From contig NZ_JALKCU010000001.1 in NCBI RefSeq assembly GCF_023540835.1, forward strand, positions 310,001 through 374,000: a DNA stretch of 64,000 nt, in the 5' to 3' direction. Positions within the stretch are counted from its first letter, which is position 1. Every line of letters starts with the position of its first letter. This DNA comes from Marivivens geojensis. GTDB lineage: Bacteria > Pseudomonadota > Alphaproteobacteria > Rhodobacterales > Rhodobacteraceae. The translations under genes and the position numbers were made by a program. Under the pieces are notes generated by a model. That model saw nothing but the letters and a program-made list of their open reading frames with translations, was not told the DNA's origin and did not search any database. Below, in pieces: positions 54,477-62,104 of the stretch.

Positions 54477-54923
54477 ATGGACGCTATTGACCATAGAATA
54501 TTGCGCGAGCTGTGGCGCGACGGGCGGATCAGCAATGTCGCTCTGGCCGAACGTGTCAGCCTTTCTCCCTCGGCCTGCCTGAGACGGGTTCAAGAGCTGG
54601 AGCGAACAGGAGTGATCCGAGGCTACAGGGTCGTGACCAGCCCTGAACGGATGGGCCGTGGTTTTTCCGCCTACGTCATGGTCGGCCTCTCCTCCCATAC
54701 CAAGGCGGCACAGGAGGGCTTCGAGCGCGCCATGTCAGTCGCGCCAGAAGTCGTCGAATGCCACAACATAGCAGGGGCTTTCGAGTATATCCTTCGCGTC
54801 GAGAGCGCCGATCTCTCGGAATACAAGCGCTTCCATACAGAGGTCTTAGGCACCCAATCCCACGTCAATGCGATCACGTCCTATATCGTGATGGGATCAC
54901 CCAAGGATGAACGAGCTACATGA
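54477..54923 (+). CDS. Lrp/AsnC family transcriptional regulator
   Basis: 148 aa. N-terminal HTH (ILRELWRDGRISNVALAERVSLSPSACLRRVQELERTG, residues 7-45) and C-terminal ligand-binding RAM domain (about 70-140, including VVECHNIAGAFEYILRV). It probably senses an amino acid and activates the divergent LysE-type exporter. Confidence 0.92.
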   Translation: MDAIDHRILRELWRDGRISNVALAERVSLSPSACLRRVQELERTGVIRGYRVVTSPERMGRGFSAYVMVGLSSHTKAAQEGFERAMSVAPEVVECHNIAGAFEYILRVESADLSEYKRFHTEVLGTQSHVNAITSYIVMGSPKDERAT

Positions 54924-55226
54924 TCTGAACGTGCAAGTCTGCGTCGGTTGTGGATTTGTGTGCAAGCGTTGCTGAATGTCGTGCTAGGGCTAAGAAGCCG
55001 CGATTCGCCGCGCACCTTACCAACGTCCGCTCAGGGCCGGTCGCGACGGTCGTGCATACAGGGCGGGAAGCGGACTTGCGCTGCGTTTTGGACGAACGAC
55101 CGAAGTGGGCGGAGAGCCGCCTTTCGGCAGCACGACGCTGGACTTGCAGCTTCAGTGGAAGCGGTCACTCGCCAAACTGGTATCGCCTGTCTACGAGATG
55201 CACGAGGCGGCCTCAGTCTAATGATT
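54924..55226. other. 303-bp non-coding stretch with repeat copy A
   Basis: Contains the left copy of the 33-bp repeat (55034-55066) and downstream GAACGACCG...GGCGGAGAGCC-type sequence related to DNA around 61470. Several overlapping short frames here have no support. It marks the left edge of the GC-rich efflux module. Confidence 0.55.
55034..55066. repeat. 33-bp repeat, copy A
   Basis: Begins GGGCCGGTCGCGACGGTCG and ends CAGGGCGG. It is identical to 61333-61365 except for one base (T here, A there, at the 24th position). The two copies bracket the efflux module. Confidence 0.75.
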
Positions 55227-55595
55227 TCAAACTTTCAGGCGTGCCACCAGCGTTGTCCCACCCCACACGACGCTGCGAAAGCCCATGGCGAAGACGGTGC
55301 GCATTTCGAAAGCGCCGTCGTTGATGATATGCAAACCTAAACCCGCAAAAGCCAAAAGCGTTGCCGCGAAGATTGCAAGCGACAGGAGGAACGCCCATCT
55401 TCGCGCCTGCCAGAGGCCGAGGCCCGCCAGTATATAGGCGGGTCCGGCCAGCGTGTTGAACCACAAAACGAAGGGCACGACTGCCCCCATGTCGGCTAGT
55501 CCCAGCAGCGTTCTGCCACCAGAGACTATGGTGAGCGCGCCAAAAGCAATCGCAACACCGCCCGCAATTTGGGCCATCAGACGTGATTTAGGCAT
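55227..55595 (-). CDS. Small four-span membrane protein
   Basis: 122 aa from the ATG at 55595, with hydrophobic segments around residues 8-26, 36-58, 62-84 and 97-115. I recognise no specific family. Its start overlaps the last eight bases of the tetR gene, so it is cotranscribed and translationally coupled to it. Possible immunity or assembly partner of the efflux system, unproven. Confidence 0.6.
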   Translation of the reverse strand: MPKSRLMAQIAGGVAIAFGALTIVSGGRTLLGLADMGAVVPFVLWFNTLAGPAYILAGLGLWQARRWAFLLSLAIFAATLLAFAGLGLHIINDGAFEMRTVFAMGFRSVVWGGTTLVARLKV

Positions 55596-56202
55596 CGGAA
55601 TCCCGCTCCATTCTGCGCAGCATTGCCACCTGCACGTCAAACAGACGCAACCCTTCATCAACCAGCGAAAAGCCCCGCTCGCCAAGCGTCCAGCGGATCG
55701 CAGCGCCCTGCACAAGCGAGGTCAGCAGTATGGCAATGTCCTCGGGGCAGACATCACGACACAAATCGCCGGCCGCCTGCAGGTCGCGGATCGCGGCAAC
55801 AAGGTGGCCCTGAAACGCAGCCAAAAGTCCCCGAAACACGTCGCGCAGGCCGTGGTTTTCTACCTGTAACTCACGCGAAAACAGGATCGAAGGCAGGGCG
55901 GGCGTGTCGGCAATAGCTACCAGCTGTGCCGTGATCAGTGCCTTCAGGCGTGCACGCGGCCCGTCGGCGGCAGCTTCGGCGGCGGCCCAGTTGCGCTGCA
56001 GGCGGGCTCCGATATCCTCGGCCACGGCCAGCCAGAGCGCGCCTTTGGTGGGGAAATGCCGGAAGATCGCAGGCTGGCTGATGCCAATGGCGCGCGCGAC
56101 ATCGGTGGTGCTAAGCCGGTCTGGCCCAATTTCATCGGCTATTCGAAGCACTTCGGCCACGATCTGCACCTTGCGGTCTTCCGCGCTTTGACGACCAGAC
56201 AT
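55588..56202 (-). CDS. TetR family repressor
   Basis: 204 aa. N-terminal HTH (IADEIGPDRLSTTDVARAIG and QPAIFRHFPTKGALW, residues about 21-58) and a variable ligand domain. It is divergent from the cytochrome b561/RND operon, with an exact 8-bp inverted repeat in the 94-bp intergenic region as its likely operator. Presumably represses both sides until an efflux substrate binds. Confidence 0.9.
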   Translation of the reverse strand: MSGRQSAEDRKVQIVAEVLRIADEIGPDRLSTTDVARAIGISQPAIFRHFPTKGALWLAVAEDIGARLQRNWAAAEAAADGPRARLKALITAQLVAIADTPALPSILFSRELQVENHGLRDVFRGLLAAFQGHLVAAIRDLQAAGDLCRDVCPEDIAILLTSLVQGAAIRWTLGERGFSLVDEGLRLFDVQVAMLRRMERDSDA

Positions 56203-56214
56203 ACATCACCTATT

Positions 56215-56234
56215 GTTAGTTATCACTAACTAAC
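56215..56234. promoter_or_regulatory. TetR operator, perfect inverted repeat
   Basis: GTTAGTTA-TCAC-TAACTAAC, perfect 8-bp arms, 12 bases upstream of the tetR start and about 60 upstream of the cytochrome gene. Confidence 0.75.
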
Positions 56235-56296
56235 ATATAGTGTAGGAAAGCGCAACTATCATCCCGAGTCGCACGTGCAGACTGAAAGGACCCCAC

Positions 56297-56794
56297 ATGC
56301 CCGCTACAAACGCACCCACCGGCTACTCTCGTCTGCAGATCGGTCTGCACTGGCTTGTCTTCGCGTTGATCGCACAGCAATACCTGTTCAAGGACTCCAT
56401 GTCAGCCGCATGGGACCGTGTCACGGATGGGGTTGAGGCGGGGTTCGACCCGCTCGTGCTGGCCCATGTGGCGGGCGGCGCGCTGGTGATGGTCTTCGCG
56501 CTGTGGCGGCTGACCCTGCGCGCTCGTCGTGGGGTGCCCCCGCCGATTGAGGCCAGCAAGGTGCAGGGCATTCTCTCCAAACTGACCCACGTCGGGCTTT
56601 ATGCGCTGATGATCCTGATGCCTGTCAGCGGATCGGTCGCATGGTTTGGCGGGGTCGAGGCTGCGGCGCAGGGGCATAATGTGATGAAAATCATCCTGCT
56701 GGCGCTGGTCGCGCTGCATGTTGTTGGCGCGCTTTACCACCAGTTTGTTCTGCACGACGGCACCTTGGCGCGGATGCGCAAGGCGCAGGGCTGA
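56297..56794 (+). CDS. Cytochrome b561 family protein
   Basis: 165 aa with four membrane segments and His residues positioned as haem ligands (HWLVFALIA, LAHVAGGALVM, THVGLYALM, ALHVVGALYHQ). A di-haem b-type electron-transfer protein of the inner membrane. Its place as first gene of a TetR-controlled RND operon is unusual; it may respond to redox-active substrates. The adaptor gene follows after 4 bp. Confidence 0.85.
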   Translation: MPATNAPTGYSRLQIGLHWLVFALIAQQYLFKDSMSAAWDRVTDGVEAGFDPLVLAHVAGGALVMVFALWRLTLRARRGVPPPIEASKVQGILSKLTHVGLYALMILMPVSGSVAWFGGVEAAAQGHNVMKIILLALVALHVVGALYHQFVLHDGTLARMRKAQG

Positions 56795-56798
56795 TCCG

Positions 56799-58097
56799 AT
56801 GCGTTTGTCACCCCTCCTTTCCTTGCCACCCATCGCGCTCGGGATCGCTGCTGCGGTCTGGATGATCTCGTCGGCACCCGGACCGGCCCAGATTGAGGGC
56901 AGCGGACCCGCCCTGCCGGTCCGCGTGATAACGGTAGCGGCAGCAGACCTACGCCCCACCGCCACAGCGTGGGGCAACCTGCGGGCGGCCGACACTTGGG
57001 TCGCCGTGGCCGAAGTGCAAGGCGAAGTGATCTGGCGGCACCCCGACCTGGAACCCGGTCGCCTGATCCCCGAAGGGACCGAGGTGCTGCGGATCGACCC
57101 CGCTGACTATGAACTGGCGCTGGCGCAATCGCAGGCCGATCTGGCAGCACTTGCCGCCGAGACCGCACAACTGACCGCCGAGGCGGCCAACACGGGCCGC
57201 ATCCTCGATCTGGAACGCGCCAGGCTGGCGCTGGCCGAGGCCGATCTGATGCGCACCCGGACCCTGGCCCAACAGGGCACCGTCCCGCAATCACGCGCCG
57301 ACGAGGCCGAGCGCGCCACGCTTCTGGCCCGCCGCACGGTGGCAGAGCTGGAAAACACGCTCGCCCTCACCCCCTCCCGCGAGGCACGGATCGCGGCACA
57401 GGTCGCGCGCAGCGAGGCCGCCATCGACCGCGCGCGCCGCGCGCTCGACCGCACAACGCTGACGACGCCGTTCGACCTGCGCGTGGCCGAGGTAAATGCA
57501 GAACTGTTTCAGACCGTCAGCCCAGGTCAGGCGATAATCCGTGCTGATGGCATCGCCGCTGCCGAGGTCGTGGCGTACCTGCCGATCGACAGTTTTCGCC
57601 GCCTTGTGGGAGATGCGCCTGACGGCATCAACCTTGCCAACCTGATGCGCGACCTGCCTGCCGCGCAGATCGCGGTAGCGCTCAGCCCGCTGTCGGACCC
57701 GACCCAAGTCTGGACCGCCCGCGTTGTCCGGATCGAAGGCGCTCTGGATGCCCGCGCGCGCACCGTCCCTATCGTCGTCAGGGTGGAGGACCCCTATGAA
57801 GGCGCGGCCCCACCCCGGCGCCTTCCACTGGTGCCCAACATGCAGGTGCAGCTTTCCTTCGCAGGCGCACCCCTGATAGGCGTCCTCGCAATCCCCGAGG
57901 CGGCGTTGCATGGGCGCATGGTGCTCGTCCTTGGCCCCGGCGATCTGCTGGAACTTCGCCCTGTCACTGCCGGTTTTGCACAAGACGGGTCGGTCGTCAT
58001 CACCGAAGGGCTCACGCCCGGCGACCGCGTGGTGATCGACGATATCGCCCCGGCCATACCCGGCATGGCCCTGACGCCAATCGAGGCCGCGCCATGA
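56799..58097 (+). CDS. RND efflux periplasmic adaptor subunit
   Basis: 432 aa membrane-fusion protein. It has an N-terminal anchor (ALGIAAAVWMISSAP), an HlyD-like barrel-sandwich region (VAVAEVQGEVIWRHPDLEPGRLI), a long alpha-helical hairpin rich in Ala/Glu/Leu (about 105-220), a second lipoyl half (ALDRTTLTTPFDLRVAEVNAE) and beta domains. It connects the RND pump with an outer-membrane channel. The start at 56799 was taken from the hydrophobic N-terminus; an in-frame upstream extension overlaps the cytochrome gene. Base composition is visibly GC-richer than chromosomal neighbours. Confidence 0.9.
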   Translation: MRLSPLLSLPPIALGIAAAVWMISSAPGPAQIEGSGPALPVRVITVAAADLRPTATAWGNLRAADTWVAVAEVQGEVIWRHPDLEPGRLIPEGTEVLRIDPADYELALAQSQADLAALAAETAQLTAEAANTGRILDLERARLALAEADLMRTRTLAQQGTVPQSRADEAERATLLARRTVAELENTLALTPSREARIAAQVARSEAAIDRARRALDRTTLTTPFDLRVAEVNAELFQTVSPGQAIIRADGIAAAEVVAYLPIDSFRRLVGDAPDGINLANLMRDLPAAQIAVALSPLSDPTQVWTARVVRIEGALDARARTVPIVVRVEDPYEGAAPPRRLPLVPNMQVQLSFAGAPLIGVLAIPEAALHGRMVLVLGPGDLLELRPVTAGFAQDGSVVITEGLTPGDRVVIDDIAPAIPGMALTPIEAAP

Positions 58098-61000
58098 TCC
58101 GCTGGTTTACCGGACACTCGACAGCGGGCAACCTGCTTCTGCTGCTGTTCCTCGCTGCCGGTGCCTTTGCCGCGCCGGGTCTCTTGCGCGAAACCTTCCC
58201 GGATTTCCGTGCCGTCGAGGCCGAGATCACCGTGCCCTACCGGGGTGCGGCCGCCGAAGATGTGGAAACCGCGATCTGCGCGCCGCTGTGGGACGGGGTG
58301 CAGGGTGTCGAGGGTCTGGAGACCTTCACCTGCACGGCGCAGACCGGACGCGCGCGGGCCGTGGCGACCATGGCGCCGGGCAATGACGCGCTGCGCTTTG
58401 TCAATTCCCTGCGCACCGAGGTATCGGCCATCGACACTTTCCCAGACCGCGCAGACCCGGCGGTCGTGCGTGAATTGCACCGGTCAGATCCCGTGACATC
58501 GGTTGCCATCTCGGGCGATCTGCCACTGGGCGAGCTGGATCTTTACGCCGACGCCCTGTCGGACCGACTGACCGCACTGCCCGGTGTTGCTCGCGTGACG
58601 CGCGGGGGCCTCGGCGCCCGGACACTCTCCGTCACCGCATCACGCGCCGTGCTCGACAGCCACGGGCTGACGCCCGCCGCCTTGGCCGCCGCCATCGCCG
58701 CGCAGAACATCGACCTGCCCGCAGGCACGATCGAAGGGCCGGGCGCGGACCTGACACTGCGCTTCACCGCCGAACGCGACACGGCCACGGCGCTGGGCAC
58801 GATCCCCGTGCTGGTGCTGTCGAATGGCGCGACCCTGACGCTGGGCGACGTGGCGGTGATCGAGGAACGGTTCGAGCCGCCACAGGACCGCGCCTTTGTC
58901 GACGGGGTGCCCGCGCTCGTGCTTGACGTGGCCAAGGCGCTCGATGCCGACGCGCTGCGCGTGCTGGACGGCGTCGCGGCCTTAGTTGACGCGGAAACCG
59001 CCCGCCTGCCGGACACGATTTCCGTCGAAGTGGTGCAAGACGTGACATCGATCATCCGCGACCGTCTGGTGATGCTGGTGCAAAACGGGGTGATCGGGCT
59101 GGTGCTGGTGGTCGTGGTGATGAGCCTGTTCTTCCGCCCCGGTTTCGCGATCTGGGCCGCGATGGGCCTGCCCGTTGCCTTCGCGGGCGCCTTTGTTTGG
59201 ATGGCGCTGACCGGGCTCAGCCTGAACATGATGACGCTGGTGGCGCTGTTGATGGCGATCGGGATCGTGATGGACGATTCCATCGTGATCGCGGATTCCA
59301 TCGCAGTGCATGCCGCCAAGGGCGCGACGGTCGAGACCGTGGCGGCAGGCGTAGCCGCCGTGGCACCCGGCGTGATCTCGTCCTTCCTGACGACGCTTGC
59401 CGTGTTCCTGCCTCTGGCCTTCCTCGCGGGCGAGTTGGGTGCCGTGCTCGAGGTTCTGCCGGTCGTGTTGCTGGCGGCGCTCGCCGCGTCGCTGATCGAG
59501 GCTTTTTTCATCCTGCCCCATCACCTGAAGGGTGGGATGAAGGACACTGTCCCCTCCCGCTTCCGCAAAGGCTTCGACGCGGGCTTTGACGCTTTTCGCG
59601 AAGGGGTCGGCGGTCTGGCCGATACCGCGATCAAGGCGCGCTGGCTGGTCGCAGGGCTGGCCATCGGTGCCTTGATCCTGACCGTAGGTGCGCTCGGTGG
59701 CGGCATGGTCAAGCGCGAAGCCATGCCCGAGATCGACGGCGACGTGCTCGAGGCGCGGCTGATGCTGCCTGCCGGCACCTCGCTGGCGCGCACGACCCAG
59801 GCAGTCGCACAGGTCGAGGCCGCGCTTGACCGCGTGAACGCCCGTCTGACACCCGAACAGCCCGAGGCGCAGCCGCTGGTTATTCGCCGCATCACCCGTC
59901 TGGGCCGTAACCTGTCGGCGGGCGAGACCGGCGCCCATGTAGCCACCATCGTGGTGGACCTTCTGGGCGCCGAGACGCGTAACAGCACGCTGGACGAGAT
60001 CGTTACACTCTGGCGCGAAGAAATCGGCGCCCTGCCCGTCGTGAACTCGCTGATCCTTACCGAGCCGGGGATCGGCCCGCAGGGGATTGCGGTGGAACTG
60101 CGTCTGACCCACCCAGACCTTGCGACACTAGAGGCCGCAGGTCGCGCGACTTTGGCGGAACTTGAAACCTACGCCGGGGTTCGCAACGCGATTGTTGACC
60201 TGCGCCCCGGTGCGCCTGAATTGCGGCTAAGCCTGTCGCAGGGCGCCGAGGCCCTAGGGCTGACCGCGACGGACGTGGTAAGCCAACTGCGGGCGGCCTT
60301 TCTTGGCACCCAGCTTTCGGAAATCCGGCGCGGCGATCTGGCTTGGGATCTTGAGGTGCGGCTGGCCGATGAGGACCGCACCACCCGCGCTGACCTGAGC
60401 CTTTTCGAAATCGCCCTACTCGGTGGCGGCACCGTGCCGCTGTCCAGCATCGCCACCATCGAAGAGGCACGCGGCTGGGGCTCCATCACCCGCCGCAACG
60501 GATTGCGCACGCTGACCATCGCTGCCGATGTGGACGGCCGTATCGGCAATGCAGACGCGATCACCGCCCGGTTGGCGGAGGGCTTCTTGCCCGGTCTGGC
60601 GGCCACCACCCACGGTCTTGGCTTTGACATCGGTGGTCAGGCCGCGAATTCTGCGGAAACCGTCGCCTCGATCCTACGCGGTTTTCTTATCGGGCTGGTG
60701 GGCATCTTCCTTGTGCTCAGCTTTCAGTTCCGCAGCTATGTGGAACCGCTGATTGTGATGATCACCATACCACTGGCGTTTCTGGGCGTGATCTGGGGTC
60801 ATGTCCTGATGGGTTACAACATTTCCATGCCATCACTCGTGGGGGCGGCGTCACTGGCGGGGATCGTGGTGAACAACGCGATCCTTCTGGTCGGTGTGAT
60901 AAATGATCGCCGCGCCGGCGGGCTTTCTGCCGCTAAGGCCGCCGGCGAGGCCGTGCGCGCCCGCTTCCGACCGATCTTCGTTTCGGTTTCAACCACGATC

Positions 61001-61192
61001 ATGGGAATGGCGCCCTTGCTGCTGGAAACCTCGACCCAGGCCCAGACGCTTAAACCGCTGGTCATCTCGGTCGTTTTCGGACTTTTGGCCTCGACGGTTC
61101 TGATCCTTCTGGTTTTGCCTGCATTCTACGCAGCGCTCGAGGACATAAGGCCTAGGAAGCAGGCCAACACAAGTGACCCGGAAAAGCACTGA
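58094..61192 (+). CDS. RND family efflux permease
   Basis: 1032 aa with the 12-span, two-repeat RND plan: a first span (NLLLLLFLAAGAFAAPGL), a large periplasmic loop, the GIGIVMDDSIVIADSI-like TM4 with paired Asp (about residues 395-400), a second periplasmic loop, and LAGIVVNNAILLVGV in the second half. It couples proton entry to drug or metabolite export with the adaptor encoded just before (ATGA overlap). No outer-membrane TolC-type gene is present, so a chromosomal one must be shared. Confidence 0.93.
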   Translation: MIRWFTGHSTAGNLLLLLFLAAGAFAAPGLLRETFPDFRAVEAEITVPYRGAAAEDVETAICAPLWDGVQGVEGLETFTCTAQTGRARAVATMAPGNDALRFVNSLRTEVSAIDTFPDRADPAVVRELHRSDPVTSVAISGDLPLGELDLYADALSDRLTALPGVARVTRGGLGARTLSVTASRAVLDSHGLTPAALAAAIAAQNIDLPAGTIEGPGADLTLRFTAERDTATALGTIPVLVLSNGATLTLGDVAVIEERFEPPQDRAFVDGVPALVLDVAKALDADALRVLDGVAALVDAETARLPDTISVEVVQDVTSIIRDRLVMLVQNGVIGLVLVVVVMSLFFRPGFAIWAAMGLPVAFAGAFVWMALTGLSLNMMTLVALLMAIGIVMDDSIVIADSIAVHAAKGATVETVAAGVAAVAPGVISSFLTTLAVFLPLAFLAGELGAVLEVLPVVLLAALAASLIEAFFILPHHLKGGMKDTVPSRFRKGFDAGFDAFREGVGGLADTAIKARWLVAGLAIGALILTVGALGGGMVKREAMPEIDGDVLEARLMLPAGTSLARTTQAVAQVEAALDRVNARLTPEQPEAQPLVIRRITRLGRNLSAGETGAHVATIVVDLLGAETRNSTLDEIVTLWREEIGALPVVNSLILTEPGIGPQGIAVELRLTHPDLATLEAAGRATLAELETYAGVRNAIVDLRPGAPELRLSLSQGAEALGLTATDVVSQLRAAFLGTQLSEIRRGDLAWDLEVRLADEDRTTRADLSLFEIALLGGGTVPLSSIATIEEARGWGSITRRNGLRTLTIAADVDGRIGNADAITARLAEGFLPGLAATTHGLGFDIGGQAANSAETVASILRGFLIGLVGIFLVLSFQFRSYVEPLIVMITIPLAFLGVIWGHVLMGYNISMPSLVGAASLAGIVVNNAILLVGVINDRRAGGLSAAKAAGEAVRARFRPIFVSVSTTIMGMAPLLLETSTQAQTLKPLVISVVFGLLASTVLILLVLPAFYAALEDIRPRKQANTSDPEKH

Positions 61193-61332
61193 TCCCATTG
61201 GTATTCTTCCGAAAAAGAAAGCAACAACAGGATCTTATGGAGCCCCAACACTCAAAATTTCCACACTTTGGGCGAATGGCCGCTCTGGTGGACGTCGCAG
61301 GTGAGTGCCGGGCCTGCTTGGCTGGCGTCTTT

Positions 61333-61365
61333 GGGCCGGTCGCGACGGTCGTGCAAACAGGGCGG
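61333..61365. repeat. 33-bp repeat, copy B
   Basis: Same as 55034-55066 with one substitution, same orientation. It lies 140 bp after the RND permease stop and marks the right edge of the efflux module. Confidence 0.75.
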
Positions 61366-61574
61366 TTTTCATGATGGTTCAGCCATTCGGCCAAGACGCC
61401 ACGGTAATCTTACAGCGGGAAAATGCGACAACCGGGCCTTCGCTGCAACTAAACCGAATGGCCGGTATGGGCCGTTAGCCACCTAAGCACTAACGGACGT
61501 GGTAGAGTGAGAATGATCCAACTAAAAATTAGGTATGGTCAATAAGAACCCCCGCAGGGCAGCAACCCTGTACT

Positions 61575-61664
61575 GAGACTACGAGAACCCACGAGCGCGA
61601 GGCTAAACTAAGAGAACTGCGCGAGCTTGAGAGTTGGATTAAAGGGGCAGGCTTGATCACGTAG
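61575..61664 (+). pseudogene. Decayed copy of the HGG-protein C-terminus
   Basis: The frame encodes ETTRTHEREAKLRELRELES and WIKGAGLIT before a stop, clearly related to the end of the protein at 53312-53620. The upstream Cys/HGG part is missing. The following DNA (CACCAGTTAT...ATGCAG) also matches the sequence after the intact gene. It is a partial duplication. Confidence 0.7.
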
Positions 61665-61860
61665 TGCGGTGACCGCATGTTGAGCTGTCACCAGTTATAG
61701 TATGCAGCGGTGGGCGCGGCGTTCGTCTGGAATAGTATGTATGGGCGTGCGGATCCCATCTGCGCAAATAGGGGGTACCCCTCCGGTGGGGTCCGGGGAT
61801 TCGCTAAACTCAAAGAGGGTGGGGCACTATCGATCCCTCTTGGTCGAGCAACACAGCACT

Positions 61861-61883
61861 AATGTGGACTAGAATGTGGACTA
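61861..61883 (+). repeat. AATGTGGACTA doublet, 12-bp period
   Basis: Two exact 11-bp copies (61861-61871 and 61873-61883). They share TGTGGAC and the 12-bp period with the doublet at 47657. Located 54 bp left of the right attachment core, inside island 1. Confidence 0.55.
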
Positions 61884-61901
61884 AAAAATCGGCCCCACTA
61901 C

Positions 61902-61927
61902 GATACCCCTTATAAATATGGGGTATC
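61902..61927. repeat. Inverted repeat next to the attachment core
   Basis: GATACCCC-(10 AT-rich bases)-GGGGTATC, perfect arms, ending 9 bases before the 15-bp core. Confidence 0.6.
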
Positions 61928-61936
61928 TGGTCATTG

Positions 61937-61951
61937 ATGGCGGAGACGAAG
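61937..61951. repeat. Right attachment core shared by island 1 and element 2
   Basis: ATGGCGGAGACGAAG, same as 47512-47526. It continues as GGGAGCGAAACCCTTC, in which GAAGGG pairs with CCCTTC around a 7-base loop (AGCGAAA), as in a T arm read on the complementary strand. Confidence 0.7.
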
Positions 61952-62104
61952 GGAGCGAAACCCTTCACTCATTATTGATGAAATTTTAAAAATTTACCTT
62001 ATTAATATACGTATATTGTGTATTATTGTGTAGGTTTGTTTCTGGAAGTTTCTTAAAATGTCATGTCATTTATGTATCCAAAATGTATCCAGAAAGGAGT
62101 GCAG

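Larger units (their letters stand above)
47512..61951. mobile_element. Integrated genomic island 1 (integrase / AlpA / VapE type)
   Basis: About 14.4 kb bracketed by a 15-bp direct repeat. The gene order integrase, AlpA-like, VapE-type primase/helicase, orphan gene, small HGG protein is that of phage satellites or P4-like elements; it is followed by LysE/Lrp and RND efflux cargo. No capsid, terminase, conjugation or toxin-antitoxin gene is seen. The boundaries are inferred from the repeat and the integrase position. Confidence 0.7.
61193..62104. other. Right-end non-coding region of island 1 and junction with element 2
   Basis: About 910 bp without an intact gene. In order: right 33-bp repeat (61333-61365), related repeat-like DNA to about 61490, a decayed HGG-protein fragment (61575-61664), a GC-rich stretch, the TGTGGAC doublet (61861), an inverted repeat (61902-61927), the right attachment core (61937-61951), and AT-rich leader DNA of the second integrase. 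Confidence 0.6.

Noticed and set aside
61937-61980. Complete tRNA gene at the right attachment site
   Set aside because: Only a CCA-like end and a T-arm-like stem are present; the loop does not fit TTCRANY and no anticodon or D arm follows.
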